14,016 nucleotides of DNA from Actinomycetota bacterium (GTDB lineage: Bacteria > Actinomycetota > UBA4738), in contig VAYG01000041.1 of assembly GCA_005885015.1 (NCBI GenBank), positions 1 to 14,016 of the forward strand, written 5' to 3'. How positions within the stretch are numbered: the first letter of the stretch is position 1; every line of letters starts with the position of its first letter. Positions 1-5,607 of this stretch are shown in pieces. The notes under the pieces were generated by a model, which saw only the letters and a list, made by a program, of their open reading frames with translations, did no database searches and was not told the origin of the DNA. Both the position numbers and the translations under genes were made by a program.

Positions 1-171
1 TGGACGCCCGTGGCCGAGATCCAGAAGGACGGCCGATGGAACGCCGCGGAGCTGGCAGGGCGGATGGCGGAACTGTTCGGCGAACGCCCAACGGCCTACT
101 CACCGCAGCGCTCCCCGCTGAGACGCGCGGCCGGCATCGGCGATCCGGGAGCAGGAGGGGGTGGCCGGTGA
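1..171 (+). CDS. C-terminal end of an unidentified protein (5' truncated by the window)
   Basis: Frame 1 is open from the first base to a TGA at 169-171 and encodes about 56 residues, beginning WTPVAEIQKDGRWNAAELAG. The first 30 residues look like ordinary protein with an amphipathic helix (around WNAAELAGRMAELFG); the end is Gly/Arg rich and probably disordered. I do not recognise the family. The main support for a real gene is its junction with the next one: its stop overlaps the GTG start of the amidohydrolase in a GTGA quartet (168-171), and the ribosome binding site of that gene lies inside it. This suggests the two genes are co-transcribed and translationally coupled. Confidence 0.5.
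   Translation, partial: WTPVAEIQKDGRWNAAELAGRMAELFGERPTAYSPQRSPLRRAAGIGDPGAGGGGR
153..160 (+). promoter_or_regulatory. Ribosome binding site deciding the amidohydrolase start
   Basis: AGGAGGGG lies 7 nt before the GTG at 168. It selects this GTG over the upstream in-frame ATG at 36, whose extra 44 residues are Arg-rich and overlap the preceding reading frame. Confidence 0.7.
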
Positions 172-1352
172 CGTCCACCTATTTCGGCGACGCCACCCTG
201 TTCGACGGGAGGATCGTCCGGCGCCGTCACGGGGTGCTCGTCGAAGGAGGACAGATCGCGTGGGTAGGGGCTCACGCGCGAGCTCCGAGGGAGGCCCGCG
301 CCGCTGCCTCCGTCGCATGCGAGGGCCGAACCCTGACGCCCGGGCTGATCGATTGTCACGTCCACCTGTGCTTCGACGGTGAGGCGAACTTCGTGGCCGA
401 GGCCGGGGTGACCGAGGCCTACGCCGCGGTCAAGTGCATCGGGAACGCGGCCCGGCAGCTGGCGGCGGGGGTGACCACCGTCCGGGATCTCGGGGGGTTC
501 GGCGCCGTGGTCTGTGAGGTGGGCAAGGCCATCGAAGACGGTCGCGCTGCGGGACCGCGGGTGATCGCCAGCGGGCAGGCACTGACGATCACCGGGGGGC
601 ACGGCTGGAACACGTTCGCCCGGCAGGTCGATGGGCCGGACGGGCTCCGGGCCGCGGTACGGGAGCAGATCCGCGCCGGAGCCCGCTCAATCAAGATCGT
701 GGCCACCGGTGGGGTGCTCACGCCCGGTATCCCCGTGGACTTCGCCGCGTTCACGCCCGCGGAGATCGAGGCCGCGGTGGAGGAAGCGCACTCGTGGGGG
801 GTCCCGATCGCCGCCCACGCCATCGGCAGGACCGGGATCGACAACTGCGTCAGGGCGGGCGTCGACTCGATCGAGCACGGAGCGCAGATGAGCCAGTGGG
901 CTGCTCGGCGGATGAAGGAACAGGGGATCTTCCAGGTTCCCACGATCAGCGCGCTGCTGGGGATCGTCGATCATCCGGAGGACGTCCCGGCTTACGCCGT
1001 CGCCAAGGGGAAACAGATCCTCGAGATGGCTCACGAGGTGTTCGCCCGGGCCGTCAAGACGGGGGTTCGTCATGCGTGCGGGACCGATGCCGGAACGCCC
1101 CACAACCCACACGGCAGCGCGCCGCGAGAGGTCATCCGGATGGTCGAGTGGGGCCTTGCGCCTCTGAGCGCGCTCCAGGCGGCCACGGCGAACGCCGCCG
1201 AGCTGCTCCGGCTGCCCACGACCGGCACGCTCGAGCGCGGGATGGACGCCGACCTGGTCCTGTGGGAGAGCGACCCGCTCGACGACGTCTCCGCGCTTCT
1301 CTCCCCTCGCCTGGTCATGCGAGGGGGCTCGGTGGCCTCGGCTCTCCACTAA
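168..1352 (+). CDS. Metal-dependent amidohydrolase, imidazolonepropionase-like
   Basis: A 394-aa member of the amidohydrolase superfamily (TIM-barrel metallohydrolases that cleave C-N bonds of cyclic amides, dipeptides or related compounds). Numbered from the GTG, the metal-binding set is visible: HxH at H64/H66 (DCHVHL), the lysine likely to be carboxylated at K176 (SIKIVATGG), H217 (AAHAIG), H237 (SIEHG) and the catalytic aspartate D307 (GTDAG). The flanking N- and C-terminal beta-sandwich is present, with DADLVLWESDPLDD near the end. The order and the KIVATGG and GTDAGTPHNPHG stretches fit the Xaa-Pro dipeptidase/imidazolonepropionase-related branch (COG1228). The substrate cannot be read from sequence, and no hut gene is nearby, so a role in histidine breakdown is not supported. 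The start is fixed by the RBS at 153-160 and by the overlap with the upstream stop. Confidence 0.88.
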   Translation: MTSTYFGDATLFDGRIVRRRHGVLVEGGQIAWVGAHARAPREARAAASVACEGRTLTPGLIDCHVHLCFDGEANFVAEAGVTEAYAAVKCIGNAARQLAAGVTTVRDLGGFGAVVCEVGKAIEDGRAAGPRVIASGQALTITGGHGWNTFARQVDGPDGLRAAVREQIRAGARSIKIVATGGVLTPGIPVDFAAFTPAEIEAAVEEAHSWGVPIAAHAIGRTGIDNCVRAGVDSIEHGAQMSQWAARRMKEQGIFQVPTISALLGIVDHPEDVPAYAVAKGKQILEMAHEVFARAVKTGVRHACGTDAGTPHNPHGSAPREVIRMVEWGLAPLSALQAATANAAELLRLPTTGTLERGMDADLVLWESDPLDDVSALLSPRLVMRGGSVASALH

Positions 1353-1372
1353 GGGACCACGGGCAGCGCATC

Positions 1373-1388
1373 CGCCCTGGTCAGGGCG
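1373..1388. repeat. Perfect inverted repeat between the amidohydrolase and rmuC
   Basis: CGCCCT (1373-1378), a GGTC loop, then AGGGCG (1383-1388). It lies 20 bp after the amidohydrolase stop and 16 bp before a possible -10 box. There is no T-run after it, so it is not a standard intrinsic terminator. It could be an operator or a factor-dependent pause site. Confidence 0.35.
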
Positions 1389-1404
1389 TGTCGGACCCCG
1401 ACCG

Positions 1405-1410
1405 TAGAGT
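1405..1410 (+). promoter_or_regulatory. Possible -10 box upstream of rmuC (TAGAGT)
   Basis: TAGAGT fits the TANNNT pattern seen before several starts in this window. A transcript would begin near 1417-1419. No convincing -35 was found at 16-18 bp. The site matters because it bears on the true rmuC start. Confidence 0.35.
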
Positions 1411-1445
1411 GTCGACAACTGCTCGTCGCGCTCGCTCTCGCCGCG

Positions 1446-2360
1446 GTGGTGGCGGGGGCCCGGGCGATCCTGCGGACCGTCGAGCTGCGGCTCGAGGTTG
1501 CGGGGAGCGAGGTTCGGCGCCTGGCCGACGTCGCGACGGCTGGCGAGCGAGATGCTCGGGAGACCCACGTGGAGGTTTCCGCGGTGCGGGCGGCGCTCGA
1601 GGGCCTCCGGGTGCGAGACGAAGAGCGGCGGATGCGCGAGGAGGAAGCATGGTCGACTCTCCAGCGACTGTCGTCGGTGCTGGCCGGCTCGCAGGCCGCA
1701 GGGCAGGCCGGCGAGCGGGTCCTCCACGAGGTGCTGGGGTCGCTTCCCCCCTCGATGCTGGAGCGGGACTTCCGGGTCAACGGGCGGGTGGTGGAGTTCG
1801 CCCTCCGGCTTTCCGACGGCCGCCGGCTCCCCATCGACTCCAAGTGGCCGGCCGTGAAGGAGCTCGCGGTGCTCGACGATGGAGCGAACGCGCACGACCG
1901 GCAGGAGGCGGCGCTCGCCGTGGAGCGCATCGTCGCGCGACGGGTTCGGGAGGTCAGTGGATACCGTGACCCGGCCCTGACCGCCCCGCTGGCCGTGGCG
2001 GCCGTACCGGACGCGGCCTACGCAGTCCTCCGGCGGGCCCACGTGGAGGCCTACCGCCAGGGCGTAGTGGTGGTTCCGTATTCGACGGCCCTCCCCATCC
2101 TGCTCGCTCTGTCCACGCTGGCCGCCAGGATGGGCGAGGTCGGCGACGTCCGAGCCTGCCTCGCGGATCTCGGCGCGGTCCTCGACGCGATCGAGTCGAC
2201 CCTGGAGAACAAGCTCGAGCGGGCCTCCGTGATGCTTGCCAACGGAGCCGGCGAGCTGCGAGGGCACCTGGGGAGGGCCCGCGCGTCGGTGACCCGGGCC
2301 ATCGAGCCCACCCGCGCGCCTGAGGAGGTGGGGCCCCACCTGGTGGAGACACCGGCGTGA
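1446..2360 (+). CDS. rmuC: RmuC-family DNA recombination protein
   Basis: At least 304 aa. RmuC proteins are membrane-anchored, contain a coiled coil and a nuclease-like domain, and are reported to limit DNA inversions at short repeats. Residues about 12-80 are charged, heptad-like helix. The RmuC domain spans about 85-285 and includes GQAGERVLHEVLGSLP, the hallmark LPIDSKWP at 128-135, AAVPDAAYAVLRRAHVEAYRQG and VVVVPYSTALPILLALS. Family members usually start with a single membrane helix, which is missing if translation starts at GTG 1446 or GTG 1449. The in-frame codons just upstream (from 1419) encode LLVALALAAVVAGA, an obvious membrane helix, so the real start is probably near 1419 at a CTG, although no ATG, GTG or TTG is in frame there. 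Family assignment is firm; the start is uncertain. Confidence 0.85.
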   Translation: MVAGARAILRTVELRLEVAGSEVRRLADVATAGERDARETHVEVSAVRAALEGLRVRDEERRMREEEAWSTLQRLSSVLAGSQAAGQAGERVLHEVLGSLPPSMLERDFRVNGRVVEFALRLSDGRRLPIDSKWPAVKELAVLDDGANAHDRQEAALAVERIVARRVREVSGYRDPALTAPLAVAAVPDAAYAVLRRAHVEAYRQGVVVVPYSTALPILLALSTLAARMGEVGDVRACLADLGAVLDAIESTLENKLERASVMLANGAGELRGHLGRARASVTRAIEPTRAPEEVGPHLVETPA

Positions 2361-2383
2361 TGCCCGCCCCGAGCGCCACGTCG

Positions 2384-2399
2384 CCGTCCGTCCGTCCGT
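2384..2399 (+). repeat. CCGT tetranucleotide repeat, four copies
   Basis: Four perfect tandem copies of CCGT end at the base before the TATCCT box at 2400-2405, so they fill most of the spacer between the -10 and any -35 element of the 109-aa gene's promoter. Confidence 0.6.
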
Positions 2400-2405
2400 T
2401 ATCCT
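2400..2405 (+). promoter_or_regulatory. Likely -10 box for the 109-aa gene (TATCCT)
   Basis: TATCCT fits TANNNT and ends 10 bp before the ATG at 2416. No Shine-Dalgarno sequence of useful strength lies between, so the transcript is probably leaderless or nearly so. No -35 is recognisable. Confidence 0.45.
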
Positions 2406-2415
2406 CCGGCCAGGC

Positions 2416-2745
2416 ATGGACTTCCAGGAAGCCCTGAGCCGGTACGGCTTCATCCCGGCTCAGGAGAGGCCATCTCGCGGATCCGAGACGTACGTGGCCA
2501 GGCCAACGGGGTTCCTGACCTACTCGGTCCACGTGTACGAGGACGGCACCGCGCTCTTCACGTGGGAGTTCGCCATCACGGACTACCTACAGGAGCACGG
2601 GATGCAGCTCGGTTCCGGCGAGGCGCTGAACGTGTACCTGTACCCCGTGGAGGACGATCGCGGACCGCAGGATGCTGACTGGCTGACCCACGCCATCGAG
2701 AAGGCCGAGACGCAGCTCCGATCGGTGGACCTGACCGCCGCGTGA
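2416..2745 (+). CDS. Conserved-looking hypothetical protein, 109 aa
   Basis: Starts MDFQEALSRYGFIPAQERPS; I do not recognise the family. It is acidic and soluble, with no signal peptide, membrane helix or metal-binding cysteines. A run of beta-strand-like segments (ETYVARPTGFLTYSVHVYED, then GTALFTWEFAITDYLQEHGM) is followed by LNVYLYPVEDD and a C-terminal amphipathic helix (DADWLTHAIEKAETQLRSVDL). Alternating strands and a final helix suggest a small alpha/beta fold. It starts 55 bp after rmuC with its own -10 box, so it may be transcribed separately. Its stop lies 1 bp from that of the convergent histidine kinase. The coding frame is supported by composition and the clean start; the function is unknown. 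Confidence 0.7.
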   Translation: MDFQEALSRYGFIPAQERPSRGSETYVARPTGFLTYSVHVYEDGTALFTWEFAITDYLQEHGMQLGSGEALNVYLYPVEDDRGPQDADWLTHAIEKAETQLRSVDLTAA

Positions 2746-2746
2746 C

Positions 2747-4237
2747 TCAGCGAGCGGCGGCCGGCTCCGCTCGGGGAGATCGCTCGGCCTCGGCGGCCGA
2801 CCACGGCGGGGCGAAGGGGATCCGCACGGTGAACGTGCTCCCTTCCCCGGGCGAGCTGGACACGTCGATGGTTCCACCGATCGACTCCACCAGCTCCTGC
2901 ACGATGTTCAGGCCCAGGCCCACGCCGCCGTAGCGACGGGTCACGGAGGAGTCGACCTGGTAGAAGCGGTCGAAGATCTTTCCCAGGTCCTGGGGGGCGA
3001 TCCCGATGCCCCGATCCCGGACCGAGACGACGACCGCCTGCTCATCCGCCCAAGCCTGAAGGTCGCAGCGGTGGCCGTTCGGTGAGAACTTGAGCGCGTT
3101 GTCGAGGAGGTTGGCCAGGATCAGCTCCATCCGCTGCCGATCCGTCACCAGGGGCGGGAGATCGGTGGGAAGGGTAACGGCGACTCGCTTGGCCCTGGGA
3201 CCGAGCCCCGCCAGCACGTCTTCGACCAGCTCGGGCAAGGAGAACGGCGCCAGCGTGAGGTGGGCCCGGTCGTCCTCGATATGGGAGGCTGCGAGCAGGT
3301 TGCCGACGAGCCGGGACAGCCGGTCGCCCTGGCGCTCGATCGCCTGGAGGAATTCCTCCCGAGCCGCGCCGTCGTTGGCGAACTCGGGCCGGCGGAGCGT
3401 CTTGGCGTAGCCGATGATCGAGGTGAGAGGGGTACGCACCTCGTGGGAGGCCATCGCCACGAAGTCGTCCTTCAGGCGGTTGAGCTCCCGGAGCTCCGCC
3501 ACGGTCTGCTGCTCGGTCTCCAGGAGCGTCTGGAGGCGTCCGGCTTGCTCCTCCAGCTTCACGTTCTGCACGGCCAGGGTCCTGGTAACCCGCCGGATGA
3601 TCGGCAGCAACAGCAGGTAGAGCGCCCCGAGCCCGACGATCAGGGTGGCCACCAGGGTCTGGAACAGGTGGCTGACCTGGCTCTGGATGCCGGCGTAATC
3701 CGTGTAGAGCTCGGCGACCGCGTCGGCCTCTCCGTGGTCCCGGGCACCGACCAGGTACACCGGAACATAGGTGGAGAAGAGCTTCTTGAACTGGGTTCGC
3801 TCGAACACGTTTTCCGCGTCCGACAGATCCGTCACGCCGCTGCTCGGCTCCCCGAGGAAGGCCTCCTTCAGCTCGTCGTCAACCCCGAAGTTCCGTCCGA
3901 TCAGGCGAGGCTCGTCCGAGAGCACGATGGTCCCGTCGTCTCGCCAGAGCTTCAGCCGGACCACCGGGGGGGCGAGGAGCCGCTTTCGCACGATCTCCTG
4001 GAGGTACTGGTATCGGGCGCTTCGAGGGTCGACCGGCTGCGCCACGTCCTGCGGGGTGAGCTCATAGCGAAGGATCGATCCGGCCACGAATTCGGCGTGG
4101 TACGTGGCCGCCTGCTCCTGCCGTCCTCGGAGCTGCCCAGAGACGAGGAAGGCGAGCACGGCCCCGATCGAGACGAAGAGAAGCAGGCTCCCGAGGGCGA
4201 GCCTGGTGGTCAGCTGGGGCGTCCTACCGGCAGCCAT
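2747..4237 (-). CDS. Membrane sensor histidine kinase
   Basis: A 496-aa sensor kinase that would phosphorylate a partner response regulator. Order: membrane helix 1 (about 14-33), an extracytoplasmic sensor (about 34-192) with a Cache/PDC-like stretch (LKLWRDDGTIVLSDEPRLIG), membrane helix 2 (about 194-214), a coiled-coil linker (218-255), the HisKA domain with phosphoacceptor H265 (MASHEVRTPLTSIIGY), and the HATPase domain with the N box at N380 (NLLDNALKFSPNG), G1 box (RDRGIGI, D408) and G2 box (YGGVGLGL). No HAMP domain is evident. The ATG at 4237 was chosen because it puts helix 1 near the N terminus; GAGGAG abuts it with almost no spacing. An in-frame ATG at 4318 would add 27 residues. 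No response regulator is adjacent, so the partner is unknown. Confidence 0.9.
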   Translation of the reverse strand: MAAGRTPQLTTRLALGSLLLFVSIGAVLAFLVSGQLRGRQEQAATYHAEFVAGSILRYELTPQDVAQPVDPRSARYQYLQEIVRKRLLAPPVVRLKLWRDDGTIVLSDEPRLIGRNFGVDDELKEAFLGEPSSGVTDLSDAENVFERTQFKKLFSTYVPVYLVGARDHGEADAVAELYTDYAGIQSQVSHLFQTLVATLIVGLGALYLLLLPIIRRVTRTLAVQNVKLEEQAGRLQTLLETEQQTVAELRELNRLKDDFVAMASHEVRTPLTSIIGYAKTLRRPEFANDGAAREEFLQAIERQGDRLSRLVGNLLAASHIEDDRAHLTLAPFSLPELVEDVLAGLGPRAKRVAVTLPTDLPPLVTDRQRMELILANLLDNALKFSPNGHRCDLQAWADEQAVVVSVRDRGIGIAPQDLGKIFDRFYQVDSSVTRRYGGVGLGLNIVQELVESIGGTIDVSSSPGEGSTFTVRIPFAPPWSAAEAERSPRAEPAAAR

Positions 4238-4255
4238 CTCCTCTGAGGTATCGGC

Positions 4256-4293
4256 GGGGGCCTTGGGGTGATGGAGGGGGCCCCTTAGGGGCC
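4256..4293. repeat. Two similar G/C quasi-palindromes between divergent genes
   Basis: 4279-4293 is GGCCCC-TTA-GGGGCC, a perfect inverted repeat. A related element (GGGGGCCTTGGGG) sits at about 4256-4268, so the shared CCTT(A)GGGG core recurs 22 bp apart, close to two helical turns. Both lie between the histidine kinase and PIG-L starts and could be operator sites. If the kinase used the alternative ATG at 4318 they would be coding. Confidence 0.4.
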
Positions 4294-4323
4294 GGGTGCC
4301 TGGGCGGACGTGGGCCATTCGAC

Positions 4324-4329
4324 TAGGCT
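4324..4329 (+). promoter_or_regulatory. Likely -10 box for the PIG-L gene (TAGGCT)
   Basis: TAGGCT fits TANNNT and ends 7 bp before the GTG at 4337, so transcription would begin at or near the start codon. GAGGTGA also lies in the gap but too close to act as a normal ribosome binding site. No clear -35. Confidence 0.45.
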
Positions 4330-4336
4330 GAGGTGA

Positions 4337-5050
4337 GTGGCTTTCGACCGCGCAGTGGTGGTGTTCGCCCACCCCGATGACGCGGAGTTCGGGTCTGCCG
4401 GAACGGTCGCGTCCTGGACCCGGGGAGGGGCAGAGGTCCTCTATGTCTGCGTGACCGACGGGTCGGCCGGGTCCAACGAGCCGGGCGTGGTCCGGGAGGA
4501 GCTTCGGGAGATCCGGGAGGCGGAGCAACGCGCCGCCTGCGACGCGCTCGGGGTGACCGACTGCGTGTTCCTCGGGGTGCCCGACGGGATGGTGGCGCCA
4601 TCCCTCGACCTCCGGCGGGCGATCACCAGGGAGGTCCGCCGGTTCCGCCCGGACGTGCTGGTGACGCCGGACCCAACCCGCTTCTGGGACGAAGAGCGCC
4701 GGTACATCAACCACTCCGACCACCGGGCAGTGGGGGAGGCCTGCATGGCCGTGCTCAATCCGGACTCTTCGACCCGGCCGATGTTCCCCGAGCTGCTCGA
4801 GGCGGGATTGGAGCCGTTCGAGGTCAAGTACCTGTGGATTCCAACGTACGACGGATCCGCCGATACCTACGTCGACATCTCCGAGACCATCGAGGCGAAG
4901 ATCCAGGCCCTGAGGTGCCACAAGAGCCAGATCGGGGACTGGCCGGTCGACGAGTGGATCAAGGAGCGGGCCCGCAAGCGGGGCGAGGCGGGAGGCGTGG
5001 AATTCGCCGAGTCCTTCAAGACGTTCAAGCTCCGTGAAGAGGAGCGATGA
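4337..5050 (+). CDS. PIG-L/LmbE family deacetylase
   Basis: A 237-aa zinc-dependent N-acetyl hydrolase of the PIG-L family, which includes MshB and Mca of mycothiol metabolism, antibiotic-biosynthesis deacetylases and bacillithiol enzymes. The first zinc motif AHPDDAE is at residues 11-17 (H12, D14, D15) and the second, NHSDHR, at 125-130 (H129 as likely third ligand). VTDGSAGSNEPG follows the first motif as expected. Length matches the short general form, not the roughly 290-300 aa of MshB/Mca, so I do not assign a mycothiol role. Its stop overlaps the next start in ATGA (5047-5050), suggesting translational coupling with the DUF5319 protein. The GTG at 4337 is supported by the -10 box 7 bp upstream. 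Confidence 0.88.
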   Translation: MAFDRAVVVFAHPDDAEFGSAGTVASWTRGGAEVLYVCVTDGSAGSNEPGVVREELREIREAEQRAACDALGVTDCVFLGVPDGMVAPSLDLRRAITREVRRFRPDVLVTPDPTRFWDEERRYINHSDHRAVGEACMAVLNPDSSTRPMFPELLEAGLEPFEVKYLWIPTYDGSADTYVDISETIEAKIQALRCHKSQIGDWPVDEWIKERARKRGEAGGVEFAESFKTFKLREEER

Positions 5051-5607
5051 GCATGGGTGAGTACGACCCCCTCGGCGAGGACGACGAGGGACAGGAGGAA
5101 GGCGAGGAGGACCCGGAGGCCGGGCGTCCGCTCCCGGATGACGAGCGGGAGAGCGTCGAGGCCGACCTGGAAGATCTCGACGCCATGCGGACGGTGTTCG
5201 AGCCGCAGGGGGCGAAGGGCGTGGTCATCGCCTGCACCGAGTGCGGGGCCAACCACTATTACGGGTGGGAGCTCCTCCGGGAGAGCCTGGAGCACATGAT
5301 CGACACCGGGGAGCCGAGGGTCCACGAGCCCGCCTATCAGCCCAAGGAGGACGACTACGTCGTCTGGGACTACGGCAAGGGCTACGTGGACGCCCTCGCC
5401 GACACCGGGCTCGAGGCGGGCAGCAGGGTCGAGGTCACGTCATGCGGGTGGTGCGAGACGCCCGTCGAACCGCACTTCTCCTTCTGTCCGAAGTGCGGGC
5501 GGCCGATGGCCGTCCTCCGCCTGTTCAAGGAGCTGCTTGATCGCGGGATGGACGAACGGGACGTCAGGGCCGTCCTCCTCCGAGCCGGCTTCGAACCCTT
5601 CTCCTAG
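5047..5607 (+). CDS. DUF5319 family protein with a C-terminal zinc-ribbon-like tail
   Basis: 186 aa. Residues 1-40 are very acidic and probably disordered. Residues about 43-118 match the actinobacterial DUF5319 family as I know it: LEDLDAMRTVFEPQGAKGVV, CTECG (C63, C66) before HYYGWELLRESLEHM, then RVHEPAYQP and DYVVWDYGKGYVDAL. The family's function is unknown. Beyond it, residues 133-153 contain CGWC and CPKCGRPM (C133, C136, C147, C150), a typical zinc ribbon, followed by a helical end (LFKELLDRGMDERDVRAVLL). The ATG at 5047 overlaps the PIG-L stop; GAGGAG at 5039-5044 is better spaced for the in-frame ATG at 5053, so that start is also likely. The stop codon overlaps that of ligD on the other strand. 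Confidence 0.82.
   Translation: MSMGEYDPLGEDDEGQEEGEEDPEAGRPLPDDERESVEADLEDLDAMRTVFEPQGAKGVVIACTECGANHYYGWELLRESLEHMIDTGEPRVHEPAYQPKEDDYVVWDYGKGYVDALADTGLEAGSRVEVTSCGWCETPVEPHFSFCPKCGRPMAVLRLFKELLDRGMDERDVRAVLLRAGFEPFS

Noticed and set aside
36..167. Upstream ATG extension of the amidohydrolase
   Set aside because: The 44 extra residues are Arg-rich and unlike the family; GTG 168 has a good RBS and overlaps the previous stop.
687..2453. 588-aa minus-strand reading frame across the amidohydrolase and rmuC genes
   Set aside because: Antisense shadow of two well-supported genes; composition is Arg/Gly/Pro/His-rich with no domain, as expected in high-GC DNA.
3260..4246. 328-aa plus-strand reading frame inside the histidine kinase gene
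   Set aside because: Antisense to intact kinase domains; Glu/Leu/Gly-rich and without motifs.
4238..4921. N-terminal extension of the histidine kinase frame to 4921
   Set aside because: Would run antisense through the PIG-L gene; the extension has no domain, and membrane helix 1 sits correctly after ATG 4237.
4337..5050. Assignment of the PIG-L gene as mshB or mca (mycothiol pathway)
   Set aside because: It has the zinc motifs of the whole family but is shorter than MshB/Mca, and no other mycothiol gene is nearby.
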